64,000 bases of DNA, from the NCBI GenBank assembly GCA_032433595.1, contig JASWJB010000231.1, positions 1 through 64,000 of the forward strand. Direction: 5' to 3'. The translations under genes and the position numbers were made by a program. Shown here piece after piece: positions 22,686 to 32,714 of this stretch. Positions within the stretch are counted from its first letter, which is position 1. Every line of letters begins with the position of its first letter. The stretch comes from Conoideocrella luteorostrata. Lineage: Eukaryota; Ascomycota; Sordariomycetes; Hypocreales; Clavicipitaceae. The notes under the pieces are model-generated. The model saw only the letters and a program-made list of their open reading frames with translations. It ran no database searches and had not been told where the DNA came from.

Positions 22686-23437
22686 ATGTCTCTGCACTGT
22701 GAGTATACTTGACGTCCCCCAACCTCGCTAGCTGCGTCGTTATTTCGAATTGTAAAATGCTCCAACACGATGGAAAGAGGGAAGATGAGCCTGACGACTC
22801 TCTTTACATCACCCTCGTGGCGAATGCTCATTCATTCTGACATGGAATCATTAGATCTCCCCCCAGTTAAGCCTTCAGCCATTGCCCTGGGCACCTTCTT
22901 CAACCACGGCATTGAGCTGGCCGTTCTCGGTCCCGTCTTTGGCCAGACCTACCAGCGCGCCAAGCAGGCCAACACCAAGGAAGAGTTCATCAAGTCCAAG
23001 GAGGCCAGTGGTGCTGCCATCGCCTGGGGCACCTCATTCATTGGTTCGGCCCTGCAGAGCTATGGTGTCGGTGCCTTGATTAATGCAACTGGTACTTTGA
23101 GCTACAAGGGTGCTGCGTATCTGGGCGGTTTGATCTTTGCTGCTACTGCTGCTCCTGGTGTAAGTTCTCGTAGGCCTCGCAACTCCTCTCATTTCATCTT
23201 CAACAAATCATGCATTTGAATATTCCCGGGTGATAGTTGATGGCGAGAGGGCGACAATGCAATATAGACGAGTGAAGGTGTCGCTGACGTATATCACTCT
23301 AGTTCCTCTCCCAAATCTTCTCTGAGAAGCGTCCCGTCGATACGGTTGGAGTCAGTGTTGCTGCTAAGCTTGTGGAGACTATTGGACTATCACTGTTCCT
23401 GACCTGGTGGGGAACTCGTACTAATCCCTTTGAGTAA
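22686..23437 (+). CDS. Small conserved membrane protein (DUF1761-like)
   Basis: Three exons, 22686-22698, 22855-23159 and 23303-23437, give 150 aa. The first exon is only 13 bp (Met-Ser-Leu-His plus one base). Donors are GTGAGT and GTAAGT; acceptors are TAG. The protein has about four hydrophobic stretches: PSAIALGTFFNHGIELAVLG, a Gly/Ala-rich helix near IAWGTSFIGSALQSYGVGA, AAYLGGLIFAATAAPGFLSQ and a C-terminal VETIGLSLFLTWWG. There is no signal peptide cleavage pattern. It resembles small fungal proteins labelled DUF1761, of unknown function; that assignment is from memory of the family pattern and is moderate. The exon frames and conserved splice sites make the gene itself convincing. Confidence 0.82.
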
Positions 23438-23992
23438 GGGTTTCTAAATGGGATCGGTACGGTACTGATATTTCTGAATTTGATCCGGGGAACACACTTT
23501 ACTGAGGTGGATAATGAAGCCTCGACTGTCTAACTAGTAATCATTTTCATTTTGTGTTGCATATTGTGTCGATGACTTGTGAATATCTCATGTTTTGTCC
23601 TTGTGCCACACACTGACTTAGACCAGGGCAGTGAGTTTGTTCTTATTAAAATCATGTCGTGATTAACGGTTGGTGGCCCCTCATCGTCATCATGATGCAG
23701 TCTTGTCACCGGTAGTAACTTCAGTACGCAAAGCACTTTAGAATATGTCTTAATTTTAAGATGCAGAATATACCGTAACGCCGCCGAACCCAAATCTGCT
23801 AGCCACTTTCTCTGGTATTTGTACATCCAGATCAAACAAAGGCCCCAATCCACGTCTTTCCCTTCCCATACATGCCCGGTCCAAGACCATCTCGGTGCAA
23901 AGTTTCCAACGAGTATGTAAAATATGATGTGATCTCCCTCGCTCATCGCCAGCATCAATCCACAGATCTCAATTGCCGTGGCCGATTTTCTT
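23438..23992. other. Convergent intergenic between the DUF1761-like gene and NHP2
   Basis: About 550 bp that must hold the 3' ends of two convergent genes. The frame of the NHP2 strand stays partly open here, but no further conserved exon was found. Confidence 0.5.
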
Positions 23993-24874
23993 TTACGCCT
24001 TCGACTCACCCTTGGTCCAAAACGACTGCTTCGAGTACTCCTTCTGCACCAGCTTAACCAATGAAGCATACGTCTCGCCGAAGGACTCATCGCCATCCTC
24101 GTCCTTGTCGGCATCCTTGGCAGCAGCCTTCTTCTTGCTCTCCTGCTTCTCCATGATCATCACAACACTCGTAGGACGCTTGGTCTTGGCGGCGGCACCA
24201 AGTTCAGCCCGTGACGTGACGAAGATGAAGGGAACGTTGTGGTCTTCGCAGAGAACGGGGAGGTGGGAGATGACGTCCATGGGGGAGATGTCGCCGGCGA
24301 TAATAACAACACCAGGGAAGGATGTGTTTCCGGGGCCGGAGACGGGCGACTTGCGGAGCGTCTTGACGACTTCCTTGACGCCGCGCTTGAGGGTGCCGTG
24401 TTTGGCGGCTGCGTTTCAACAAGTCAGTTCACATAATTTCCAGATTAGGTCAGTCAGCACAAGACAGCGCCATATGTGCTTTCCTGCCCTGGCTCGACAT
24501 CTCATTTGGAAGTGGAAGTGGAAGTGGAAGTGGACTCTGGAGAACATACCCTTTCGGATAGACTTGTACACCTTCTTCATGCCCTTCTCATCCGCTACAG
24601 GCAGCGCAAAAGGCACAACGGTTCTCTCAAGCGGCAAGTCCGCAGCAGTGGTGTTGTCCTCCATGTCGGAATCCTCAGCATCGGCCTTCACGTTCTTGCC
24701 GCTCTGGGCAGCGGCGTCCTGCTGCAGCTTCTCGTCCAGCACAGCGGCCGCGAGCTTCTCCTTCTTTTCCTTCTTCTCCTTCTTGTCCTTCTTGGTCTTG
24801 GCTACGCCAGCCTCATCGCTGCGCTTCTCTTTCTTCTCCTTCTTCTCCTTCTTCTCGGGTCTTTCGGCGGCCAT
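23993..24874 (-). CDS. NHP2: H/ACA snoRNP protein Nhp2
   Basis: Two exons on the minus strand, 24874-24550 and 24408-23993, give 246 aa. The intron (141 bp, GTATGT...GCAG) contains a GGAAGT hexamer repeat. Nhp2 is the L7Ae-family kink-turn-binding subunit of H/ACA box snoRNPs that pseudouridylate rRNA; it also acts in telomerase RNPs of some eukaryotes. Seen: an N-terminal ~45 residues of KKEKKEK-type nucleolar sequence, an acidic linker, then the L7Ae fold from KGMKKVYKSIRKAAKHG, through LKRGVKEVVKTLRK and FPGVVIIAGDISPMDVISHL, to VPFIFVTSRAELGAAAKTKR. The N-terminal lysine-rich extension makes it longer than yeast Nhp2 but is common in filamentous fungi. The intron splits the conserved IRK/AAKHG motif. 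Confidence 0.95.
24507..24534. repeat. (GGAAGT)n hexamer repeat in the NHP2 intron
   Basis: Four to five tandem copies of GGAAGT within the intron of the NHP2 gene, outside the splice signals. Confidence 0.9.
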
Positions 24875-25594
24875 TGCTGCTATAGTCGTTGCTGGCAGTG
24901 TTTTTTTGGTTCTTTAAAAATGTGGAAGTCTATTTGTGTATTTAAAAAAAAATTAATAAATCCAAAACAGAGTCTTGGGTCCAGATAATAGATTGGAATT
25001 GGGGTTTCGAAAATGGGAGCCACGGGAGAAAACCAATTGGCTGTTTTTTTTTTGGGGAGGGATGGATTGTTGCGTTCTCGCACTTCCGTCCACACTGAGA
25101 CCCTCGAAATTTTTCTGCCGGGCGAACGAAACTTTTGCTGGGCTGGAGCCAAAAGTTTTCGGTGGTTCGTGGCGCCGGCTCCGATGGTGGTGCATCACGT
25201 GATGTACTCGTCGAGAGTGGGCGTGTGAAGTGTGAGTGATTGAGAGCGAATCAGCAGCTTCTGATTGGCAAGAGCAAATATTTAAAGTACGAGCGTTCCT
25301 GGACCAGTTAGACATTTTTATTGCTCAGAACGAGCTTGTACGCTCTCAGTAAATCGTTCTTTATCAATAGACACTGCAACAGCTATTGTGTTGCTGCTGT
25401 AGAACCGTACGACTGGCACAGTCATCCGCCATCATATGAAATTCTTGTGTCTCGCGACAAATGAAAAATGAATTCAAATATGCGCTGACCGCATACTATA
25501 AGAGGTTACACAACATCTATTGCTTCCCATTCTCTAGACTATGATGTACAGTTTTGTTTTTACCAAGCATTATCCCCTAACCGAATCCGCATGT
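24875..25594. other. Intergenic: NHP2 upstream region and QCR8 3' region
   Basis: About 720 bp. It has AT-rich sequence near 24940-24960, a T run at 25043-25052, and TATTTAAAG at 25267-25276. No gene is recognised; short frames overlap on both strands. Confidence 0.5.
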
Positions 25595-26383
25595 TTACTC
25601 CTCGTCACCAAACTCGGCGCGGCCATGCTTAGATTGAAGATAGTGGTTGCTGCGAAGAAATGTCAGAACACTCGGGTCGCTGTTCATCTGGAATGTGAAA
25701 ACAACTTACCGCTCGGTAGCCCACTCCATCAGATAGTATGCGGCAACCATAGGAGGAACCCAGTAGAAAATTTGGCCCTTGGTGCGGCGGAAAGTGTTGA
25801 AGATGGCATCATTGAAAGCACCGCTCATGGGGTTCTGTCGGTTGGCAGCGATACCATAGTCAATAATACCCTTCTGCTTGGCGCCACCTGTATCGTCGGA
25901 TTAGTACCTCGGTAATAATCAATCTCGTGTTGTTCGCGGCTGCAGTCCTGAAGTTATCGCAGCTCATGCCCAGAAACGTGCGCAGCAATTGCCTTCAATC
26001 AAATGACAGCACTCTAGTAGTATATGCCCAGCGAATTGAATCCAGCTCATTCTGCGCACGCTTGTCGACACAATCAACCCCTTTGGCTAAGGTTGCCACA
26101 TTGAACAGAGTCGCTCGTTCCGCCCGCACGCTGCAATCGATCGTCGAAAGAACTGAGATGCTACTCACCAAACTGTCCCCAGTTACCAATCCAGCTGTAG
26201 TAGCCGTTAGCAAGAAATTCAATTCGCTTCGCTGCTGCATGTAGATCCTAGAGCCGAGCGGATTGGTCGCGAGAAAAGCCGCACAGCGCGGCTATTTTCC
26301 CACATAAGGGCAGGGAGAAAAACATACTGGCCAACCTTCCAATTGGGGGCACCACCGCCGTTCAAAGCTTGGGTCGGTCTCAT
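25595..26383 (-). CDS. QCR8: Ubiquinol-cytochrome c reductase subunit 8
   Basis: Four exons on the minus strand (26383-26328, 26194-26169, 25887-25710, 25649-25595) give 104 aa. The second exon is a 26 bp microexon. All donors are GT (GTATGT, GTGAGT, GTAAGT, in order) and all acceptors are CAG. The spliced protein reads through [37 protein letters not shown] and [17 protein letters not shown] to GRAEFGDEE. That is the small single-span subunit of complex III (the ubiquinone-binding-protein-like QCR8 family), sitting next to cytochrome b in the inner mitochondrial membrane. Length and C-terminus agree with fungal QCR8. The gene is head to head with prohibitin 1, another inner-membrane protein, with 302 bp between the two start codons. 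Confidence 0.94.
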
Positions 26384-26685
26384 CGTGGCTGGAATCGAGG
26401 AACTGCGTGACGTTGAATCCGTTTCGCTGCAAAGGTCGTGGGATAGAAAGGCGAATGTCGGGAAGGGTCGATGTCTGGAAAACCGCAGACCACCCGTCAT
26501 CCCGAGCTTACCCGAACGGGCCTAGCGGCTACACCACGCCCCGAACATCAGCCCTGCTTTTGCTCGTCTTCTTTGGAAGCTGGAGAAGGACGAAGCTCTG
26601 TGTTGCCATTTCTCCTCCCCGTCGCATCCGCTTGTCAATCAACCGAATCACCAACACACGCCGAGAATTCGAAACTGTGTGCATC
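26384..26685. promoter_or_regulatory. Bidirectional promoter region QCR8/PHB1
   Basis: The 302 bp between divergent ATGs must contain both promoters and 5' UTRs. No TATA box is visible. The frame leading into PHB1 is open through this region but not conserved, so the downstream ATG at 26686 is taken as the start. Confidence 0.6.
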
Positions 26686-27600
26686 ATGGCGGCCGCTGCG
26701 AGAGCACTCAACTTAATGTACCGCTTGGCTGTGCCGGCTACGGCTGGCGCATTCCTCGCCAGCCAGTCTCTCTTTGATGTGAAGGGTGGAAGCAGAGCAG
26801 TCATCTTTGACAGACTGTCAGGTGTCAAGGAGGATGTCATCAATGAGGGGACGCACTTTCTTATTCCATGGCTACAGAAGAGCATTATCTTTGATGTGCG
26901 AACTAAGCCGAGAAATATTGCTACTACGACGGGTAGTAAGGATCTTCAGATGGTGAGCTTGACGCTTCGTGTGTTGCATCGCCCGAATGTCAAGGCTCTG
27001 CCAAAGATTTACCAGGTACGGCTACTCTATAGCAATCCCGTTTTAATTTTTACAGAAGGTCCATTTTCAGTTCTAACTATTCATCAGAACCTGGGCGTAG
27101 ACTACGATGAGAGAGTCCTGCCCTCCATTGGCAACGAGGTCCTCAAGTCCATTGTCGCCCAGTTCGACGCCGCAGAGCTCATCACCCAGCGAGAAGCCGT
27201 CTCTAAAAAGATCCAGGCTGATCTCACCCGCCGAGCCGCCGAGTTCAACATTGCCCTGGAAGATGTGTCCATCACCCACATGACGTTCGGTCGTGAATTC
27301 ACCAAAGCCGTCGAACAGAAGCAGATTGCCCAACAGGATGCCGAGCGTGCGCGTTTCATCGTTGAGAAGGCAGAGCAGGAGAGACAGGCAAACGTTATTC
27401 GAGCCGAGGGCGAAGCCGAGAGTGCTGAGACGATTAGCAAGGCCATCGCCAAGGCGGGCGATGGCTTAATACAGATCCGAAAGATTGAGGCCAGCAGGGA
27501 GATTGCATCGACGCTGTCGTCTAATCCCAATGTGGCATACTTGCCCAGTGGAAAGTCGGGCAACGGTGGTCAGTATCTTCTGTCTGTAGGACGAGCGTAG
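26686..27600 (+). CDS. PHB1: Prohibitin 1
   Basis: Two exons, 26686-27015 and 27088-27600, give 280 aa. The 72 bp intron (GTACGG...ATCAG) is a multiple of three and has no in-frame stop, so an unspliced transcript would add 24 residues after KALPKIYQ; the spliced form restores [20 protein letters not shown]. With Phb2, Phb1 forms ring complexes in the mitochondrial inner membrane that chaperone membrane proteins and regulate m-AAA protease and cristae. Seen: an N-terminal hydrophobic anchor ([17 protein letters not shown]), the SPFH domain ([22 protein letters not shown]... [13 protein letters not shown]) and a C-terminal coiled coil ([20 protein letters not shown]). The length matches fungal Phb1. 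Confidence 0.97.
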   Translation: MAAAARALNLMYRLAVPATAGAFLASQSLFDVKGGSRAVIFDRLSGVKEDVINEGTHFLIPWLQKSIIFDVRTKPRNIATTTGSKDLQMVSLTLRVLHRPNVKALPKIYQVRLLYSNPVLIFTEGPFSVLTIHQNLGVDYDERVLPSIGNEVLKSIVAQFDAAELITQREAVSKKIQADLTRRAAEFNIALEDVSITHMTFGREFTKAVEQKQIAQQDAERARFIVEKAEQERQANVIRAEGEAESAETISKAIAKAGDGLIQIRKIEASREIASTLSSNPNVAYLPSGKSGNGGQYLLSVGRA

Positions 27601-27770
27601 GTGTATAAATAGGCTGTGGAGGAAAACTCTCCGCTTTGTCGCTGCGATGAAATTTGGCGACCATGTAATTCTATTTCTTCACGATAAATAAAAACGGATC
27701 TATCCACAAGATCAAACTCCATTTTTGTCAATGCAAGTATTGTAAAGGCAGTTTCTATCTCAACATGTCT

Positions 27771-29744
27771 CTAAGTCTCCTCGATGAATGCCTCTGTAAG
27801 TTTCCCCTCTGGTTTCCCTGGTGGCCAAAACTCGCCATGTACCAATCTCCATCCCGCTCTCTGCATATCCTTCCACTCATTCATGACCTTCAAGCGAACA
27901 AGCTCCCCTGCCGCCCTTGCATCTTCCGCGGAGTCATGACCTGTGACTTTGGGGCCTGTTTCTTGCTGAATTTTCTTATTAAGATGTACATCCATGAGCA
28001 TTTTCAGGCCATACCGGTAGGGCAGTCCCCCCTTGTGCGGATATAGAAGCACAGTGTCTATTAGTGTAGGATGAACAACCCGAACTGCATTCAAGTCGTT
28101 TTCTAGCCCATGGCCGATCAATGGCGTAGATGGGGATAGTAGTGAGAACAAAAGATCGCGAGCAACTTCCGGGGAAGACACCTTCTTCAATTTATTTTGC
28201 TTGAGGACGCGCTTTTCGCTGGTATTATTGTTTTCGGCTACAACTGCAGTGGCTGGATCAAGGTCCGAAGCCGTCCAGGCCGCTGAGTTGGCTAAGTCAT
28301 CGGGCCAAACACCCGAATATCGCGAGTTAAGGTCAAGAATCTCTCCAATGGGCTGGACCAGGATATCAAGTAGTTCCTCCCCTGTCGGCCATGCAGTTGC
28401 TGTGAGTCGTATCAGCTCCATACCGTGAACGGTATAACCCATCTCGCAGTCGAAGCAGACTGCTCTGTCCTTTGGGGTATTTGGGTTATCTGGGGTGGCT
28501 GCGTAGTTCAACACGGCCGCCAGTCGCTTCGGGTCACTGGCTTTGAAGACGTGTTTGTCGTGAGTAAAACAGCCAGCCGAGTCGCCGACTTCTTGCCCGC
28601 AGCATTGCCAGCGTTTGGGGACCCTGGATGTATCGCCTGGTGGCTTGGCAGGGACGTACGCCCTCCCCCAATGAAAGTTGCACGAGCCACCTGATGTCAA
28701 GGCCCCGTCCTCTTCCCGGCGTCCTGGAAAGACCTGGAAGCGCTGTTGACAGCGATCACACACTTCCCAGCCCTTGGCGGCTTCTAATCCGCTGCGAGCG
28801 GTCGCCGCTGCTTCCTCTGAGGGCACCGAGGAAACATAGCCGTGGTTTGAGAGGCCAGTTATGTCCGTAACTAGTCGTTTCAATAGAGCGACCTCTTGTT
28901 GGCTGCTCAACCCCGTTTCGACTTCTATGGGTTTTCTGCCACCATTGGCTTGCACCCGGTTTTGTGAGCTGGGATGTTGCTTGATTCGTTCTTCTTTCCA
29001 TTGAGCAACTTTGGTTTTCTTGTACTGCATGACCTTGTTTTTCATAACATTCGCGTATACTGCTGGCTTCTCCAAGGCTGTGATCTGCTCGTCGTCTAAA
29101 GCCTTGAAGATGAGGTCCTGATCGGACATGACGAGAGAAGCCTCTTCGGGCTCCGCATCTTTCTTCAACTCACAGTTGAGTCGAGCAAACTCCGCGTGTA
29201 ACATTTTGAGAAGCTTCAGCCGAGTCTCGTGACTTGCTGGAGAGCTCTTGAGGAGCCGAGGGTTGAGAGACTCAGGTTTCCTCGCTTTCGTCGAATGCGC
29301 AGTTGCCTTTGTGACAGGTTTGCCGTTGCCTGTGGCAGGGGGCTTTGCGGCTTTCGTGCTTGGTGAAGCTCCATGCAGGGCAGACCCGAGGCTTGCTTTT
29401 GAGCCAGCTGGTTCAACGTTCCGTCGAACAGGTGGCGGTGACACCGGCTTGGTGGCAGTGAGAGGCAGAGTCTTGGGAACAAGCTCTTCACCATGGTTTT
29501 TGTTTGCCTTGTCGGTTGTGACTTCACGTTGAGGCTGTGGGGCGCTGTCATATTGGTCTATCTTGATGCGTTTCCGAGGCACTTCTTCTGCTGTGGGCGA
29601 TGGTGAACGTCGCTCGAGGTTGTCTGACGGTTGAGGCACCACCGCAGCCTCCGCACCTGTGTCCTTGGCATGCCCGAAAATGCATTGGAAGGCGGTGCAG
29701 GACTTTCCGGCCGGGCACGGGATGTGCTTGAGCGACAAGCTCAT
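27771..29744 (-). CDS. REX3: RNA exonuclease Rex3
   Basis: Single exon, 657 aa. Rex3 is a DEDDh 3'-5' exonuclease that trims the RNA of RNase MRP and other small RNAs. Seen: an N-terminal Cys/His cluster (PCPAGKSCTAFQCIFGH), a disordered Ser/Pro/Lys-rich region to about residue 150, a helical middle with a Cys-rich knuckle (CDRCQQRF ... CCGQEVG, ~330-395), and the RNase T domain. That domain carries ExoI CFDCEMGY (~430), ExoII HGLENDLNAVR (~545) and ExoIII HDSAEDARAAG (~600). This architecture separates Rex3 from Rex4 and Rex1. The protein is longer than yeast Rex3 because of the low-complexity N-terminal region, as in other filamentous fungi. Its 3' end faces PHB1 with 170 bp between the stops. 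Confidence 0.93.
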   Translation of the reverse strand: MSLSLKHIPCPAGKSCTAFQCIFGHAKDTGAEAAVVPQPSDNLERRSPSPTAEEVPRKRIKIDQYDSAPQPQREVTTDKANKNHGEELVPKTLPLTATKPVSPPPVRRNVEPAGSKASLGSALHGASPSTKAAKPPATGNGKPVTKATAHSTKARKPESLNPRLLKSSPASHETRLKLLKMLHAEFARLNCELKKDAEPEEASLVMSDQDLIFKALDDEQITALEKPAVYANVMKNKVMQYKKTKVAQWKEERIKQHPSSQNRVQANGGRKPIEVETGLSSQQEVALLKRLVTDITGLSNHGYVSSVPSEEAAATARSGLEAAKGWEVCDRCQQRFQVFPGRREEDGALTSGGSCNFHWGRAYVPAKPPGDTSRVPKRWQCCGQEVGDSAGCFTHDKHVFKASDPKRLAAVLNYAATPDNPNTPKDRAVCFDCEMGYTVHGMELIRLTATAWPTGEELLDILVQPIGEILDLNSRYSGVWPDDLANSAAWTASDLDPATAVVAENNNTSEKRVLKQNKLKKVSSPEVARDLLFSLLSPSTPLIGHGLENDLNAVRVVHPTLIDTVLLYPHKGGLPYRYGLKMLMDVHLNKKIQQETGPKVTGHDSAEDARAAGELVRLKVMNEWKDMQRAGWRLVHGEFWPPGKPEGKLTEAFIEET

Positions 29745-30707
29745 GATGGCGAATAAAGGTGCGTGTGAGCAAACATGCTATCAAGGGAGGCCTGCAGCTC
29801 ACTCGAGTTGAATCGTGGGCCCCAATTGGTCTACCGTGTCAAGTCATGGAAGAACCGGTTGCTTTTGTTTGTTTGTTTGTTTGTTTGTTTGTTTGCTGAG
29901 GGACGATTGGGCAAATTACAATTTAGCTCGACAGATGCAGTTCTGTCGTAGTTACACAGTGCTCCGTATTGATCCGTTGATAATGGAATATGAAACATAA
30001 AGGTGAGAGATGTGATGGGGCATTCATGATAGAGTGAGCTTAGGTTCTCCTGGTGGTGCTGCTAGCGCACGGGCCAAGTCGACTGCAGATTTGGTACATG
30101 AATGGACTGATCTTTGGTCTTGAGCGTATCAAACCATGCAGTGGTATAAAATTCTCTGAAGTTGAGAATAGCATTTGAGAGTTGATAGAGTAGAAATATG
30201 TAATTTTAAGTATAACAGTGAAGTGAGTGAGCTGGCAGAGTTTGACTGAGATCCTATTCATACAGTTATCCCCACCCTGTACTCCGTGCATAAGTCGGAG
30301 AGTATTGGACAAGATTTATATTACTTGGTAGATGTCAGCGCTGCCAGAAATATCGAAGGGGATCGCCATTACGGTAAGTAATTATTTATTTCCATCCATA
30401 TCTTTGGACATTTAATGATTGCTGTCATGTTGGATGGCGTCTCAGCTACCACAACCGTTTGATGGGTAACTAAGGAAAGACGATACTCGGATGGACAAGG
30501 AAGCACAGGAGTATATAATTTAGGTGGACCAATATCGCTACATTTTCCAGTATAGACACTGATAATGAGATATAAAATCTATGTTATTACGCCTTCTAAT
30601 GGGCATGAAATGACGCCTGCGATTATCTCAGCCCCCGCATTCTTCTGTGCCTGTACTGGACTCATCCCATCGCATTCGCTCTCCTCCAACCAAGTCCTGT
30701 ACTACGC
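29745..30707. other. Intergenic with (TTTG)n repeat
   Basis: About 960 bp upstream of REX3 and downstream of the ICMT-like gene. It holds a TTTG tetranucleotide run (29863-29896) and one GTACTCCGTG motif (30279-30288). No gene is recognised. Confidence 0.5.
29863..29896. repeat. (TTTG)n microsatellite
   Basis: About eight tandem copies of TTTG upstream of REX3. Confidence 0.95.
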
Positions 30708-31400
30708 TTAAAATATTCCAGGAATAAAGCGCTTCGTAACTTTATTCCACTCTACCCATTTCATCCCAAACACTTCTTTTAACATAGCCTCTTCCTCTGA
30801 GACCCTCAATGACAGGGCCACGGCGAACAGAGCAAAAAAAGCCGCGAACCCCATGGCGCCCCAGCCCTTGAGCACGTTGAGAATGCCCTGCGGAATCCTA
30901 TATGCGAGCGGCCCGTCCCATCGACCGTAGAGTATCACATACGGTATTCCCACCAGGAGCATCCCCGTGTAACTGGGATGTTGAATGTAGTGATATATTC
31001 CACTGGTGTTCAGCTCGTTTGGCGGTGCCAGACCGAAAGTGAATCGACTTCCTAGCGATCCATAAGCGGCGAGCCGCAGCGGCGCGCCGAGGCCAATCAC
31101 CGAAGCTAGACAGAGCGACGACAACCGGGACCAGGTGATGAGCCTTGGGTCCAGCCGATTAGCAGCCGCAGCGCCTCTGTCACCTAGCGTGAGGCATATT
31201 ATGGCATGGTGAAGAGGAACACCAAAGGCGAGGAGTCGGCAGACTGTTATGAAGCCAGGCTGGGTGAGGAGGCGAATGCTGTCGTGGCCCCAGTCATGGT
31301 TGGCACCTGCATTGGGATTGGGAGGTGTGACGCTGCGTGATGCAAGGTACCCGGCCAGGGTATTGGCGAGGGCGAATGATGCGGCAGAGAAGGAGACCAT
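30708..31400 (-). CDS. Isoprenylcysteine carboxyl methyltransferase-like protein
   Basis: Single exon, 230 aa. The fold is ICMT/PEMT-like: several membrane helices, then the SAM-binding signature NELNTSGIYHYIQHPSYTGMLL (called from GIYHYIQHPSYTG, ~130-145) and the C-terminal RVSEEEAMLKEVFGMKWVEW (~200-220), ending KRFIPGIF. Ste14-type ICMTs methylate the prenylated C-terminal cysteine of CAAX proteins in the ER. The RHPxYxG and EExxL motifs are present in variant form (QHPSYTG). Fungi often have several paralogues, and this one is not clearly the Ste14 orthologue, so substrate specificity is open. The first ~60 residues are hydrophobic with a possible signal anchor (FSAASFALANTLAGYLAS). Confidence 0.85.
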   Translation of the reverse strand: MVSFSAASFALANTLAGYLASRSVTPPNPNAGANHDWGHDSIRLLTQPGFITVCRLLAFGVPLHHAIICLTLGDRGAAAANRLDPRLITWSRLSSLCLASVIGLGAPLRLAAYGSLGSRFTFGLAPPNELNTSGIYHYIQHPSYTGMLLVGIPYVILYGRWDGPLAYRIPQGILNVLKGWGAMGFAAFFALFAVALSLRVSEEEAMLKEVFGMKWVEWNKVTKRFIPGIF

Positions 31401-32714
31401 TGTCCTTTTTCGGATGGGAGATAGCCGGGCAATTATTGCAATTACTCCGTATCCAGGTGCGTAATAGAATGTGCTGATAGGCGAAGAAGGTTTGACGTTA
31501 AATTAGGATAGAGGACACTACAGAAGGAGTGAGTGTAGCCTTGCTCACATCTCACTGCTACACTTTTCAATTTGAAGAAGCCTCTGCGGCGGACTTCATG
31601 GCTGAGCCCGTTTCCCGAAATCCGAAACGACAGCTCGACCTTTCACTCCGTCCTCCATACTAACGAGCTAGCTAAGCCCACTCGCAGAAAGTTTTAGTGT
31701 GCTGTGCGGGAGTGATGGGCCAAGACGGCGGAAGGACCTTCCCAGACTCTGAGATACAATATCCGTTTTCAGTCCATTGCCAGGATGCGCAAACCAAGCT
31801 CTTGGCCCAGCTGCAACTGGTGCTCTGCAACAATGCAGCGACTGGCCATGTAAGCTACGAAGCACGTAGGAGTGAGGGTTTGATTGGGAATATGCATGTC
31901 TCAACCGCCAACCGCCCAGCCAGGGTATTGACTTGCTGATTATGGCATCACGCTGCATTGCTTGCCATGTGATGCCGCGTCTTGATGCTGCGCCGCTCTT
32001 TTTTGCAAAGCAACAAGTTCAACTCTTCCAAAAAAAGCCACTGTCTGAAATAATTGAATGAAAAATCGTGCACAATAGAAGCTCCATTGTTATCCGAGTT
32101 TGTTGAGATTGCTGGCACCCACCGCCCCATTCACTCACGTAAATGTTGAACATTAGTGTACTCCGTACATTGTCGTCAGGACTTGTCAAGTGCTCATGCG
32201 GTAGTCGATCGGAAGGGAGCCTCGGCTCTGTCGCGCGTGAAATCGTCTGGTGTGCCCCCAGCGCCCCCAACCCAGGCAGGCCCAAGCAAGCTAGCCACAG
32301 GCACGGGAGACAGCTGGCACATGCAGTCAGGGGTCCCGCCAAGGTCACTCTGCAGCCCAAACAAGCTGCGGGAGCTACTTTGCGTCGAACTGCTGTGACT
32401 TCGCCACGGTAGCCTGTGACGGAATCCGGGAGCCTCTCGAGGTGCGACACGTCCCTTGTCTGCGCCTCCCACACTACTACATCTCCCGCCGCTCGCAAAG
32501 TGAGAAAAAAGTGTCTATCGCACGGTAACCCGCCTTCAAATGTTGTACTTAAGCAAGACTGCCTTGCATGGTGTTCTGGTCCTCGCTCGGGGCTCCTTTT
32601 AGACCAGCCCTACGTGTCTTGCCGTCCGTCTCATCGTCAGCCTCTTCTCTCACGGCATACATCAGACATCGCATCGCCAGCCCTCCAATTCTTCAGGCCT
32701 TCCCGCCTCTCACC
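31401..32714. other. Intergenic: divergent upstream regions of the ICMT-like and lipase genes
   Basis: About 1.3 kb. It contains TACTCCGTA motifs at 31443-31451 and 32159-32167, and a pyrimidine-rich leader before the lipase start. No gene is recognised. Confidence 0.5.
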
